Shown piece after piece: positions 8,494-18,093 of a stretch of 64,000 nt of DNA. The stretch is from Falsiruegeria mediterranea M17 (GTDB lineage Bacteria > Pseudomonadota > Alphaproteobacteria > Rhodobacterales > Rhodobacteraceae): contig NZ_ONZG01000002.1 in NCBI RefSeq assembly GCF_900302455.1, forward strand, positions 186,001-250,000, in the 5' to 3' direction. Both the position numbers and the translations under genes were made by a program. Numbering within the stretch: position 1 is the first letter of the stretch; every line of letters begins with the position of its first letter. The notes beneath the pieces are model-generated. The model had not been told where the DNA came from and ran no database searches. It was given only the letters and a program-made list of their open reading frames with translations.

Positions 8494-10179
8494 TCACGAA
8501 TGCTCTTCTGCCGCCGTCGCCGCCAGCGCCCGGTTATATGCCTTGAGCGCGTCTATGTGGAACAAGGCCCCGACGAGCTTGGGTGGCATGTTTTCTTTGT
8601 GCACGACAACCGGAACAAACGGCACATCGGCCCGGTCGAAATACGGCATCGCGGCCTCAAGCGTGGCAGTTGCTTCGACACATAGACCCTCGCCGATCAG
8701 TTGCTCGCAGGCATCCACATCCGCGCAACGCGGATCATCCAGAGGCCGCATCACGGTCGAGCATCGCATCATCGCCAGCAGGTAAGCCTGTGGTCCGGCG
8801 GCAAGGTGGATGTTGCGGCGTTCCAGCTGCGTCAGGAAGAACGAGCGATCCACAAGGCGTGAAGCAAGGGCCGTGGACATCGAGACAGAGACCATCACCG
8901 CGATCCCGATCTGCCAATCCCCGGTCAGTTCGAACACGATAAGCGTTGTCGAGATCGGAGCGCCCAAAACGGCAGCGGCCACCGCGCCCATCCCGGCAAA
9001 GGCATAGAGCGTATGGGTGCCCGACACATCCGGCAGCAGACCGGTGGCGATCAGGCCAAAAGCCAGACCCGACAGGGCGCCAATCATCAAAGAGGGCGAA
9101 AACACCCCTCCCCCCATGCGTCCGCCAAAGGTGATGGCCACAGCAATGGTTTTGAGGACGGCAAAGATGATCGCATTGTGCAAGAGCAGATCACCGCTCA
9201 ACGCGAGGGTCGTCGTTTCATATCCCACGCCGATAATGTGCGGAAACCAGATCGCCAGCCCGCCCAACATAGCCCCCGAGATCGCGGGACGAATCCAACG
9301 CGGGATGGTGAATTTCTCTTGCAGGTGATTGGCCAGATCCTCGGCCAGAAAGATCGACCGCATCAACACGACGGCAATCACACCACACAATAGCCCAAGC
9401 AGCAGGAACGCCGGTAACTCGACGTAGAATTGTAGCGAACCCGGGGTATTAAGGACAAATTCGGTGACGTCCCCAAACTCCAAGCGGTTGATCACCGTTC
9501 CGGCAACCGAGGCAATCACGATGGGGGCAAAGGCGTGGACCGCAAAATGTCGCAACACGACCTCGAGCGCAAAAAGCGCCCCGGCAATGGGTGCGTTGAA
9601 GCTGGCCGAGACGGCCGCAGCCACAGCACACCCCAACAGGTCGCGCCCGGTGATCCCATCGGCATTGATCCGATCGCTGACCCAGGTCGACACCACGCCC
9701 GCCATATGCACCACCGGCCCTTCGCGGCCTGTTGAGCCGCCCGAGCTGAGCGTGATGAGCGAGGCAAACATCGAGGCGATCCCGGCCTTGGTTTCGACCC
9801 GGCCATCGGTCATCGCCGCCCCCTCGATCACGTCCGCGACCGAGCGCACACGACCATCCTCGGTGAAATTGTGCAGGATGATCCCCACGATCAGCCCACC
9901 CGCAATGGGGATGAGAAGCACCCAGTACCACGGCAATTGTTCGGCAAAGCTGTGCAGGAATTGCACATCCTCGGTGCCATAAAGCGCCGCCTGCAGCGCG
10001 TGGATGCCTTTGCGGAAGAACAGCGCGGCAAACCCGGCCACGATCCCGATGGCAAGCGCAATGAACCAGAACTGGATCTGGCTGGGGCCGCGATGACGCA
10101 TCACGCGCCAGCCGTCTTTTACAGCGGCCATGGCCTGGGTGATCTGCTGTCGCAGAAGCGCGCGGGTAGATGGGGTCAT
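8494..10179 (-). CDS. CLC-family chloride channel/antiporter with C-terminal CBS region
   Basis: Inner-membrane CLC protein of 561 residues moving chloride, possibly against protons. About ten hydrophobic helices are visible up to residue ~430. The conserved GxEGP-type motif is GSTGREGPVVH, which provides the gating glutamate. The first CLC motif (GSGIPE) is not preserved and reads EGAAMTDGR in its place. The last ~130 residues resemble a CBS-type regulatory region. I chose the ATG at 10179, preceded by GAGG at six bases, over a GTG at 10218 with no clear ribosome site. Ion selectivity cannot be read from the sequence. Confidence 0.88.
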   Translation of the reverse strand: MTPSTRALLRQQITQAMAAVKDGWRVMRHRGPSQIQFWFIALAIGIVAGFAALFFRKGIHALQAALYGTEDVQFLHSFAEQLPWYWVLLIPIAGGLIVGIILHNFTEDGRVRSVADVIEGAAMTDGRVETKAGIASMFASLITLSSGGSTGREGPVVHMAGVVSTWVSDRINADGITGRDLLGCAVAAAVSASFNAPIAGALFALEVVLRHFAVHAFAPIVIASVAGTVINRLEFGDVTEFVLNTPGSLQFYVELPAFLLLGLLCGVIAVVLMRSIFLAEDLANHLQEKFTIPRWIRPAISGAMLGGLAIWFPHIIGVGYETTTLALSGDLLLHNAIIFAVLKTIAVAITFGGRMGGGVFSPSLMIGALSGLAFGLIATGLLPDVSGTHTLYAFAGMGAVAAAVLGAPISTTLIVFELTGDWQIGIAVMVSVSMSTALASRLVDRSFFLTQLERRNIHLAAGPQAYLLAMMRCSTVMRPLDDPRCADVDACEQLIGEGLCVEATATLEAAMPYFDRADVPFVPVVVHKENMPPKLVGALFHIDALKAYNRALAATAAEEHS

Positions 10180-10218
10180 GCGTGACCTCGGGTCGTCAGT
10201 TTCCCCTGTGTAGGACAC

Positions 10219-10548
10219 TCAAGGTAAACAGAAAAGGCGCATTCCCGCAGGAAGCTGTGGGAAAGGCGTCATATTTTCGCGATGATGCACGCAATACCCG
10301 AATTTGTGGATCTCAGCGGTGCGCTGGTTGACGGGGCACTCCCGCCCGTCGGGACATGCATCAAAGATGCATACCCTCCCGTTGGGCCGAGCCTCGCTGC
10401 GCTCGGCGGTTGGTACTTGTGGCAAACCAGATGCTCCAAGCGGGACCGCGCCGGGCTTTGCCCGGCGCCCGGCCCAAGGCCGTTGGCGGTGCTGACGCAG
10501 TCAGGACCGTCCGGGTGCGGGAGTGCCCCCGCCCCAATGCAGAACATT
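10219..10548. repeat. Intergenic region rich in short palindromes
   Basis: No gene seen. The stretch from about 10320 to 10545 is a string of GC-rich inverted repeats: ATGCATC-AAA-GATGCAT, GCCGAGC/GCTCGGC (10386-10392 with 10401-10407) and GCCGGGC-TTT-GCCCGGC. The composition resembles a dispersed intergenic repeat element rather than a single terminator. It separates recN (ends 10549, same strand) from the CLC gene. Confidence 0.5.
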
Positions 10549-12198
10549 TCAGGATGTAAGAAGGGCCTTTGCCGCGGCGCGTGCTTCATCGGTGATGGTG
10601 TCGCCAGCGACCATGCGGGCGATCTCGTCTACACGGTCGTCCGCTGACAGTGGCACCACCGTCGACAACGTCGTGTTGTCCTCGACCTGTTTCTGCACCC
10701 GCCAGTGATGCTGACCCCGTGCCGCGACCTGCGGCGAGTGGGTCACCACCAACACCTGGCCACCGCTTGCAAGAGCCGCCAGACGTCGGCCAACTGCATC
10801 TGCCGTTGCTCCACCAACGCCACGGTCAATCTCGTCAAAGATCATCGTGCGGGCACTGTCGTCGCCAGTCAGACACACTTTCAGCGCCAGAAGGAACCGG
10901 CTGAGCTCGCCGCCAGAGGCGATCTTGTTGAGCGGACCGGCGGGCGCGCCCGGGTTTGTAGCCACGGTAAAGGCCACCATATCGCGGCCCTCCGGCCCCG
11001 CTTCACCCTCGGTCATCTTGGTTTCGAACACCGCGCGCTCCATCTTGAGCGGCGCCAGTTCCGACATCACGGCCGCATCTAGTCGCCCTGCCGCCTCAGA
11101 CCGGGCCAGGGACAGGGCAGAAGCTGCCGCATCATAGGCCGCTTGCGACGTCGCCAGATCCGCCTGTTGCTGCTCAAAGTCCGCATCGCCTGCGTCCAGA
11201 GCAGCCAGCTTGCCGCGCAGAGTGTCGGCGTAGTCGCCAAGTTCGTCGGGTAAAACATCGTGCTTGCGCGCCAAGGCTCGGATCGCAAATAGGCGTTCCT
11301 CGGCCGCTTCCAACTCAGCCGGATTGAACTCCAGCGCGTTCAGGCAGCGTTCCACCCCGTTCTGCGCCTCTCCCAGTTCGAGCATCGCCCGCCCAAGGGC
11401 CGCAATCGGCTCTTCCAACTGGCCGCCAGCCTCGGTTGTGACCCCTTCGAGCCAGCGCATTGCATCGCCCATGGCACCTTCGGCCCCGTCGCCGCTCAAC
11501 AGGGCAAAGGCACGGACGACATCGTCACGGATCTTTTCGGCGCCTTGCATCAAGCGGCGGCGGGCGTCCAACTCAGCGTCTTCGCCCGGCATCGGGTCCA
11601 GTTGATCCAATTCGGCCACGGCGTGGCGCAAAAACTCTTCTTCGGCGCGCACCGTCTCCAACGCGGCTTGGGTCGCCTCGACCGTTTTGCGCGCCTTGGC
11701 AACCTGGACCCAGGCCGCGCGCGTGTCCGCCAGCATCCCATCCAGCCGCGCAAAGGCATCCAGCATCGCCCGATGCCCGCGTGGGTTCAACAAGCCACGG
11801 TCGTCGTGCTGCCCGTGCAACTCGATCAGGGTTTCAGACAGGGCGCGCAGCACGTCGCCAGAACAGCGACGGTCATTGACCCAGGCCGTCTTTCGACCAT
11901 CGGCGCGATTCACCCGGCGCAGTATCAACTCTTCGCCTCCCGGCAGTCCTGCCTCGACGAGAATGCCATGGGCCGGATGCCCCTCTGGCAGATCAAATTC
12001 GGCGACCACCTCGCCTTGCTCCGCGCCTTGGCGCACCAGTTCGGCCCGGCCCCGCGAGCCCAGCACAAACCCCAGCGAATCCAACAGGATCGACTTGCCT
12101 GCTCCGGTCTCACCCGTCAGCACATTCAAACCCGGCTGGAACATAAGCTCCAGCCGGTCGATGATCAGCATGTCCCGGATATCAAGCGCGCGCAGCAT
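10549..12198 (-). CDS. recN: DNA repair protein RecN
   Basis: SMC-like ATPase that acts early in double-strand break repair with RecA. 549 residues, the usual length. Walker A GETGAGKS at residues 29-36, a central coiled coil (~150-370), and a C-terminal ATPase lobe with the ABC-type signature SGGELSRF and Walker B MIFDEIDRGVGG. It begins 24 bases after bamD stops and is the last gene of the minus-strand dcw block. No LexA box was seen directly in front of it, so it is probably co-transcribed with bamD. Confidence 0.95.
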   Translation of the reverse strand: MLRALDIRDMLIIDRLELMFQPGLNVLTGETGAGKSILLDSLGFVLGSRGRAELVRQGAEQGEVVAEFDLPEGHPAHGILVEAGLPGGEELILRRVNRADGRKTAWVNDRRCSGDVLRALSETLIELHGQHDDRGLLNPRGHRAMLDAFARLDGMLADTRAAWVQVAKARKTVEATQAALETVRAEEEFLRHAVAELDQLDPMPGEDAELDARRRLMQGAEKIRDDVVRAFALLSGDGAEGAMGDAMRWLEGVTTEAGGQLEEPIAALGRAMLELGEAQNGVERCLNALEFNPAELEAAEERLFAIRALARKHDVLPDELGDYADTLRGKLAALDAGDADFEQQQADLATSQAAYDAAASALSLARSEAAGRLDAAVMSELAPLKMERAVFETKMTEGEAGPEGRDMVAFTVATNPGAPAGPLNKIASGGELSRFLLALKVCLTGDDSARTMIFDEIDRGVGGATADAVGRRLAALASGGQVLVVTHSPQVAARGQHHWRVQKQVEDNTTLSTVVPLSADDRVDEIARMVAGDTITDEARAAAKALLTS

Positions 12199-12222
12199 GT
12201 TCAGATCCCGTTTGCCCGGGCT

Positions 12223-13074
12223 TTACAGCCACTCGCCCTTGACCGATTGGCGATAAATCTGGCTCAGCCAGTTGTTGCCGCGATCCTTGAGTTTGAGACC
12301 CGCAGCCGTCAGCAGTTTGTAGCTGCTTTCGTACCATTCGGACGACTGATAGTTGTAACCCAAGATGGCCCCCGCGGTCTGCGCCTCGTTCACCAGACCA
12401 AGTGAAAGATAAGCCTCGACCAGACGGTGAAGCGCTTCGGCGGTGTGCGACGTGGTCTGGAAGTCCTCGACCACAACGCGGAACCGGTTGATGGCAGCGG
12501 TATAGTGATCCCGACGCAGGTAATAGCGTCCGATCTCCATCTCCTTGGCCGCCAAATGATCAAAGGCCAGGTCGAACTTCAAAATCGCCGACGTTGCATA
12601 CTCGCTGTCCGGATAGACCTCGATCACGGTGCGCAACGCTTGAAGTGCCTGAAAGGTCAGGCCCTGGTCACGTCCCACTTCGTCGATCTGATCATAGTAG
12701 CTGAGCGCCAGAAGATACTGGGCATAGGCCGCATCCTCGTCCGCCGGATAAAAGTCGATATAGCGTTGCGCGGCTGCGCGGCTTTCGGGATAGTCCTGGC
12801 CTGTGTGATAGGCAAAGGCCTGCATGATCAGCGCGCGTTTAGCCCAGTTCGAATAGGGATAGAGTCGCTCAATTTCCGAGAAATACCAAGCAGCGTCATC
12901 TGTCCGCGACTGTGCAAGCTCAAACTCACCCCGTTCAAAGATCTGCTCGGGTGAAAACCCATCCAAGTCCTGGGTTCGATCGGCTGAGTTTCGCAACCCA
13001 CCGCTACAAGCGGCCAAAAATGCCGCCAGAATAAGTGCACCAACAACCCTGGCCCCCACCTTGCCGCCGATCAT
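12223..13074 (-). CDS. bamD: Outer membrane assembly lipoprotein BamD
   Basis: Essential lipoprotein of the BAM complex that inserts beta-barrel proteins into the outer membrane. 283 residues with signal peptide and lipobox (FLAAC, Cys23), followed by five TPR-like helical repeats rich in Tyr/Ala typical of YfiO/ComL. It lies between lpxC and recN, the usual order in this family, 24 bases ahead of recN and 139 bases after lpxC, so it may have its own promoter in that gap. Confidence 0.93.
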   Translation of the reverse strand: MIGGKVGARVVGALILAAFLAACSGGLRNSADRTQDLDGFSPEQIFERGEFELAQSRTDDAAWYFSEIERLYPYSNWAKRALIMQAFAYHTGQDYPESRAAAQRYIDFYPADEDAAYAQYLLALSYYDQIDEVGRDQGLTFQALQALRTVIEVYPDSEYATSAILKFDLAFDHLAAKEMEIGRYYLRRDHYTAAINRFRVVVEDFQTTSHTAEALHRLVEAYLSLGLVNEAQTAGAILGYNYQSSEWYESSYKLLTAAGLKLKDRGNNWLSQIYRQSVKGEWL

Positions 13075-13213
13075 ACTCGCTCATCCTTGTCGTCTTGCCG
13101 TGTCGGTTCCCCCGACTGAGCTTCGGTCTAGCACAATAATTTCCGCTGCAAAACGTCTTAACGACCTGTTGAGAAAAAGAGCCGCGATCCGTGATCAAAA
13201 CCGGATTGGCGGG

Positions 13214-14146
13214 TCAAGCGACCTGGGGAATTTCAGCCCAGATCAGACCCTGGCCGGGCAGACGCTCGGCCGTTTCAGGGTCACACAACACCGGGCGCAC
13301 GGCGCCGGGGGTTGCAAACAGTTCGCGCAGCAGCGTGTTGGTCAGTGAATGACCTGCCCTCTCACCAACGTACCGCCCCAGAAGCGGGCCACCCGCAAGA
13401 TACAGATCACCAAGCGCGTCCAGCATCTTGTGGCGCACGGCCTCGTCCGCGTGGCGGAACCCACCGGGGCTAAGAACTTCGTCGCCATCCACGACAACAG
13501 CGTTGTCCAATGTGCCACCCAGGGCCAGACCGTTTTCATGCATCGCATCCACATCCGCCTGACGGCAGAAAGTGCGGCTGTCGCTCAATTCGCGGGCGAA
13601 GGTGCCGTTGCGCATGTCCAGCACCTTGCTCTGACGACCGATTGCGGGGTCGGCAAAATCAATGTGGAATTCAATCTCCAGACAGTCGGACGGCAGCAGC
13701 GTTGCCTTGGCACCGTCCTTTTCGACTGTGATCGGCTTGAGCACTTCATAGGCCAGAACAGGAGCCGCCTGCTGGCGTACGCCCTTGGCCATGATACCGC
13801 GGACAAACTCGATCGACGAGCCGTCCATGATCGGAACCTCGGGGCCGTCGATCTCGATCAGCGCGTTGTGGATGCCGCAGCCCGCCAGGGCCGCCATGAT
13901 GTGCTCGACCGTCGAAACGGTGACGCCTGCGCCATTCACCAGCTTGGTGCACAGCGGCGTGCGCTCCACAAGATCATAGATTGCGGGAACCATTGCATCG
14001 CCCACCTGGATATCGGTCCGCTTGAACCAGATACCATGCCCTGCTGCCGCGGGCTTCAGAACCATCTTCACCGATGCACCGCCATGCAGGCCAACACCTT
14101 TGAAGGTTACCGAGGTTTTGAGCGTATTTTGCAAGCTGTGCCTCAT
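13214..14146 (-). CDS. lpxC: UDP-3-O-acyl-N-acetylglucosamine deacetylase LpxC
   Basis: Zinc enzyme of the first committed step of lipid A synthesis. 310 residues. Family motifs are visible: SVTFKGVGLHGG at the N-terminus, the zinc histidine in VEHIMAAL, and the HKMLDALGDL motif carrying the second His and the Asp ligands. It follows ftsZ after a strong terminator and a ~200-base gap, so it is likely transcribed from its own promoter in 14147-14290. Confidence 0.95.
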   Translation of the reverse strand: MRHSLQNTLKTSVTFKGVGLHGGASVKMVLKPAAAGHGIWFKRTDIQVGDAMVPAIYDLVERTPLCTKLVNGAGVTVSTVEHIMAALAGCGIHNALIEIDGPEVPIMDGSSIEFVRGIMAKGVRQQAAPVLAYEVLKPITVEKDGAKATLLPSDCLEIEFHIDFADPAIGRQSKVLDMRNGTFARELSDSRTFCRQADVDAMHENGLALGGTLDNAVVVDGDEVLSPGGFRHADEAVRHKMLDALGDLYLAGGPLLGRYVGERAGHSLTNTLLRELFATPGAVRPVLCDPETAERLPGQGLIWAEIPQVA

Positions 14147-14289
14147 AGAGCAGTGTCCAGCGTCCCCATGCGCTGTGTTGAACCTGAGGTAAGCGAGGCA
14201 GGCCTTGGGCTCAACTCAATCTTTGTAACCGAATGAAACATCAATGTAACAGATAGGCGAAACCCTGCTTATTAACCCCTAATAGGCTG

Positions 14290-14323
14290 TAATAAAAAAG
14301 AAAAAGGCCACCCGAAGGTGGCC
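14290..14323 (-). terminator. Intrinsic terminator of ftsZ
   Basis: On the minus strand GGCCACC-TTCG-GGTGGCC forms a seven-base stem with a stable TTCG tetraloop (14306-14323), followed by TTTTTCTTTTTT. It lies 26 bases past the ftsZ stop and should end most transcripts of the upstream dcw genes, separating them from lpxC. Confidence 0.92.
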
Positions 14324-14348
14324 TGTTTTACCATTTTTGTGACCGCTA

Positions 14349-15995
14349 TCAGTTGGCCTGACGGCGCAGGAAAGCGGGAATTTCGATGCGGTCCTGCTCG
14401 GGGTCGTTTTCAACCGGAGCAGGTGCCGTAGCGTCAGCTTGGCGCATCATGGGTTGTTGGCGAACCTGCGCGGCCGGGCGTTCGACCGGCGTGTCAGCGG
14501 CGTGTCCGGTCATTCGGTCAATCAGGCGATTAAAGCCGAAACGACCCTTTTCCTGTGCCGGAGCCGCCGCGGGTGCCATACCCTGCTGCGGGGCCGACGG
14601 GGCCTTTTGCGCTGCGGCCTGCAGGCGCTGCATCGCTTCGGGCGACGGAGTTCCCGGGGCCGGTGCACGCGGCGCGACAAAGGCTTCGGCCTCGGTTTCC
14701 ACCTCTTCGTGGCGCGGCTCAAAGGCTGCGACCTGGGGCTGGTACGCCGGGGGCGGCAGACCGTCGTCGTTCTGCAGTTCGGGCTCTTCCGCCTCAAAGA
14801 TATCCTCCCCCAGGTCTTGGGCGGCCACTTCTTCAACGCCCATACCCGAGAAGAGGCTCGGCTCTTCGGCGGCTTCAGCCACCGGGGCCGGTGCAGGAGT
14901 ATCCAGTGTCAGCGGAGCTTCGGTCACCGGAGCTGGAGCTGCGGTGGGAACCGGCTCTTCCGCAGAGACTTTTTGCTTGAGCGGTGCAGCCATCGGACGA
15001 CGCGGAACTGGCATGTCGGCCTGAACATCCGTGGCGTCGATACCGGTTGCAACAACCGAAACGCGCATGCCGCCTTCCATTGCGGTGTCCAGTGTCGAGC
15101 CGACGATGATGTTCGCCTCCGGGTCCACCTCTTCGCGGATGCGGTTGGCGGCTTCATCCAGTTCGAACAGGGTCAGGTCGTGCGCACCGGTGATGTTGAT
15201 CAGCACGCCTTTGGCGCCACGCAGGCTGATTTCGTCCAGCAGCGGGTTTGCAATGGCTTTCTCGGCGGCCTGGATGGCGCGATCTTCGCCCTCGGCCTCG
15301 CCGGTGCCCATCATCGCCTTGCCCATCTCGTCCATCACGGCGCGAACGTCCGCAAAGTCGAGGTTGATCAGGCCCGGACGTACCATAAGGTCGGTGACGC
15401 CTTTGACACCCTGATACAGAACGTCATCTGCCATCGAAAACGCCTCGGTAAAGGTCGTCTTTTCGTTGGCCAGACGGAACAGGTTCTGGTTCGGAATGAT
15501 GATCAGCGTGTCGACGACCTTTTGCAGCGCCTCGACGCCATCTTCGGCCTGACGCATACGCTTGGCGCCTTCGAACTGGAACGGCTTGGTCACGACACCA
15601 ACTGTCAGAACACCCAGTTCACGCGCGGCTTGCGCAATGATCGGGGCTGCGCCGGTTCCGGTGCCACCGCCCATACCGGCGGTGATAAAGCACATGTGTG
15701 CGCCCGCCAGGTGATCAACGATCTGTTCGATGCTCTCTTCGGCAGCTGCCGCCCCAACGCTGGCACGGGCGCCTGCACCCAGACCCTCGGTGACTTTCAC
15801 ACCCAGCTGGACGCGGCTTGTCGCCTGGTTCTGCTGCAACGCCTGCGCGTCGGTGTTGGCCACAACGAACTCGACTCCGTCGAGTTCTTTTTCGATCATG
15901 TTGTTGACTGCGTTGCCGCCTGCGCCGCCGACGCCAAAGACCGTGATCCGCGGCTTCAAATCGTCCTGACCGGGCATCGAAAGGTTCAATGTCAT
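14349..15995 (-). CDS. ftsZ: Cell division protein FtsZ
   Basis: Tubulin-like GTPase that forms the division ring. 548 residues. The globular domain (to ~320) has the tubulin signature [10 protein letters not shown] (~108-117) and the T7 synergy loop [11 protein letters not shown]. Residues ~320-530 are a long, low-complexity Pro/Ala/Glu linker, and the protein ends in the conserved tail [11 protein letters not shown] that binds FtsA and other partners. The length is far above the ~383 of Escherichia coli but fits alphaproteobacterial forms. A 346-base gap upstream points to a separate promoter from ftsA. Confidence 0.97.
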   Translation of the reverse strand: MTLNLSMPGQDDLKPRITVFGVGGAGGNAVNNMIEKELDGVEFVVANTDAQALQQNQATSRVQLGVKVTEGLGAGARASVGAAAAEESIEQIVDHLAGAHMCFITAGMGGGTGTGAAPIIAQAARELGVLTVGVVTKPFQFEGAKRMRQAEDGVEALQKVVDTLIIIPNQNLFRLANEKTTFTEAFSMADDVLYQGVKGVTDLMVRPGLINLDFADVRAVMDEMGKAMMGTGEAEGEDRAIQAAEKAIANPLLDEISLRGAKGVLINITGAHDLTLFELDEAANRIREEVDPEANIIVGSTLDTAMEGGMRVSVVATGIDATDVQADMPVPRRPMAAPLKQKVSAEEPVPTAAPAPVTEAPLTLDTPAPAPVAEAAEEPSLFSGMGVEEVAAQDLGEDIFEAEEPELQNDDGLPPPAYQPQVAAFEPRHEEVETEAEAFVAPRAPAPGTPSPEAMQRLQAAAQKAPSAPQQGMAPAAAPAQEKGRFGFNRLIDRMTGHAADTPVERPAAQVRQQPMMRQADATAPAPVENDPEQDRIEIPAFLRRQAN

Positions 15996-16341
15996 GCTCT
16001 GTCCGCCTGTTTTACGTGCCCGCTTTCGCGCGCTTTTTTCTTACCTATCCACAGACGACTCTACCGTGATCTGTGAAGGGCGTCATTAAAAAAACGTAGA
16101 AAAACCCCAAAATATCGAGGGTACGTAAGCGATATCAGCAGCATTTCGCCGGCATCCCCAAGATATTGCGGGCGAACATGCGCACAGCACAAAACACCCC
16201 ACTCGGCTGCCACAATTACGTCTGAGGCACCGGTGGACGCGTGTAATACTCATTTTGGGCGACTGCTCATCCTGCCGCCGGGTTTCTGATGAACCTTGTG
16301 GACAGTTTGGGGGATAACTCTGTGGTCCGCAAGCAGCTTTT
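15996..16341 (-). promoter_or_regulatory. Intergenic region upstream of ftsZ
   Basis: No gene seen. The AT-rich part next to ftsZ (about 16080-16130) and a stretch with CTATCCACAG near 16047 could hold regulatory sites. An ftsZ-specific promoter is inferred from the gap and from common practice in alphaproteobacteria; I could not fix -35/-10 boxes. Confidence 0.4.
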
Positions 16342-16746
16342 TCAACTCATGGGCAGAGTTTCACATGTCAGAGGCTCGTTCGAAATGCCCTCGATCCGCT
16401 GCATCCCTCGCGTGAATTCACCGACAGGACGCACGATGATCCCACCGTCATATTCATAAGGCCACCAGCAAGCAGGCATATCGCCACGAATGTCCTCATA
16501 GACAAAGCACACGCGCCCGCGATCCACATAGAGCTGCCCGGTGACGCAACCGTTTTCCGGTGTTTTCCAGATGGTCTGTGTTCGGCTTACGAACTGCTCA
16601 TCTCCGACCAACCTGCCCGAATTCAAGTTTACAAACCGCAAGGTCTTGCCAAGAGCTAAGTCTATGAAGACCTCGGCAGGCATGAGGGTTTGCGCCGACA
16701 AAGGCGACGCAAACATCCATGTTGCCAATGCGATGACGCGCCACAT
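16342..16746 (-). CDS. Secreted protein of unknown function between ftsA and ftsZ
   Basis: 134 residues with a signal peptide (first ~18, ending SPLSAQ), so probably periplasmic. The mature part contains four cysteines (NGCVTG, RVCFVYE, PACWWPY, LTCETL) and many aromatics, suggesting a small disulfide-stabilised domain. It starts six bases after the ftsA stop and is therefore in the ftsQ-ftsA transcript. I do not recognise the family. Confidence 0.75.
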   Translation of the reverse strand: MWRVIALATWMFASPLSAQTLMPAEVFIDLALGKTLRFVNLNSGRLVGDEQFVSRTQTIWKTPENGCVTGQLYVDRGRVCFVYEDIRGDMPACWWPYEYDGGIIVRPVGEFTRGMQRIEGISNEPLTCETLPMS

Positions 16747-16752
16747 CAGCGA

Positions 16753-18090
16753 TCACCAATTGTCGCGGAACCACTTCACCGCCCGCTTGAGCGAACGCCC
16801 CGCATAGCGGTCGATCGGGATCTCAAAATCCCACCATTCGTCCTGCGGATGCGCTGCAAAGAGGCTGAGACCCACGGCACTGGAAAAACCCGGCCCGGTC
16901 GCCGACTGCGGCAAGCCATGTACGCGCAACGGACGCCCCAAGCGCACACGTTGGCCCAGGATACGGCTTGCCAGCCCATCCAGCCCCATGATCTGGCTAC
17001 CGCCGCCTGTCAGAACGATCTGCTGGCTGGGCAAATGATCAAAGCCTGCGGCGTCCAGACGGGCACGCACCTCCTCCAGGATCTCTTCGACCCGGGGGCG
17101 CATGATACCGATCAACTCGGCCCGGCTGACGGTGCGGCGGTCGTGTTCCCAATCGCCGGTATCTCCGCCAATGTCGATCATGTCACGATCATCGGCGCCG
17201 GTTGCATGCACGCCGCCACAGAACGTCTTGATCCGCTCGGCATTGGCCATCGGCACACCCAGCCCCATCGAGATGTCGCTGGTGACGTGATCGCCGCCCA
17301 TACGCACGCTGTCGGCATAGATCATGTGCTTTTTCAGGAAGATCGAAATGCTGGTCGATCCGCCACCCATGTCGATACAGGCCGCACCCAGTTCCTGCTC
17401 ATCCTCGACCAGTGACGAGATGCCGGACACATAAGCCGACGAGGCAATGCCCGCGAGTTCCAGATCGCAGCGCTTGATACAGTGGATCAGGTTCTGGATT
17501 GCGGCACCATCCACGGTCAGCATATGCATGTCCACGGCCAGGCTCTGCCCCAACTGCCCACGCGGATCGCTTAGGCCCGAGCGGTGATCGAGGGCAAAGT
17601 TCACTGGCTGCGCATGCAGCACCTCGCGCCCCTCGCCATATTCCGGCACATCGCAGGCGCTCAGGACACGGGCCACTTCGGCCTCGTTCACCATCTGGCT
17701 TTCCAGCTCGATCTGCGCATCCAGGCCATACGAGCGCGGGTTCGCGCCAGAGAAACAGGCGATCACATGGTCAACGCGGATCTCGGCCATCTTTTGCGCC
17801 GCCTGCAGCGCGGTGCGGATGGCGCGCTCGGTCTCTTGCATGGCGTTGATCTCGCCAAACTGCACCCCGCGTGAACGCGTCGTGGCGGCCCCGATCACCC
17901 GGAACCCGGTCTGCCCCGCCATCGAGCCGATGGAGTTGTCTTCGCTCAACCGCCCCGTGCCGTCAAACCGCAGCACCAGGCAGGAGATTTTGGAACTGCC
18001 AACATCCAGAATAGCAACAACACCGCGCTGCATCGCCTGCCGTCGCATCTGCCGCATCGCGCGCTGAGACTGATAAAGATCCGCCATCAT
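16753..18090 (-). CDS. ftsA: Cell division protein FtsA
   Basis: Actin-like ATPase that tethers FtsZ to the membrane. 445 residues with the phosphate-1 loop (AILDVGSSKISCLV), the SHS2/1C insertion, the DMGGGSTSI phosphate-2 motif and the adenosine motif VLTGGGSQIMG. The C-terminal amphipathic helix is present (RSLKRAVKWFRDNW). It starts three bases after ftsQ ends. Confidence 0.96.
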   Translation of the reverse strand: MMADLYQSQRAMRQMRRQAMQRGVVAILDVGSSKISCLVLRFDGTGRLSEDNSIGSMAGQTGFRVIGAATTRSRGVQFGEINAMQETERAIRTALQAAQKMAEIRVDHVIACFSGANPRSYGLDAQIELESQMVNEAEVARVLSACDVPEYGEGREVLHAQPVNFALDHRSGLSDPRGQLGQSLAVDMHMLTVDGAAIQNLIHCIKRCDLELAGIASSAYVSGISSLVEDEQELGAACIDMGGGSTSISIFLKKHMIYADSVRMGGDHVTSDISMGLGVPMANAERIKTFCGGVHATGADDRDMIDIGGDTGDWEHDRRTVSRAELIGIMRPRVEEILEEVRARLDAAGFDHLPSQQIVLTGGGSQIMGLDGLASRILGQRVRLGRPLRVHGLPQSATGPGFSSAVGLSLFAAHPQDEWWDFEIPIDRYAGRSLKRAVKWFRDNW

Positions 18091-18093
18091 GAT

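Noticed and set aside
8413-8497. 27-codon frame overlapping the CLC stop codon as GTGA
   Set aside because: Too short and unrecognised; the overlap alone is not enough to call a gene.
10180-10218. Longer CLC start (GTG at 10218)
   Set aside because: No ribosome site, while the ATG at 10179 has GAGG at the right distance.
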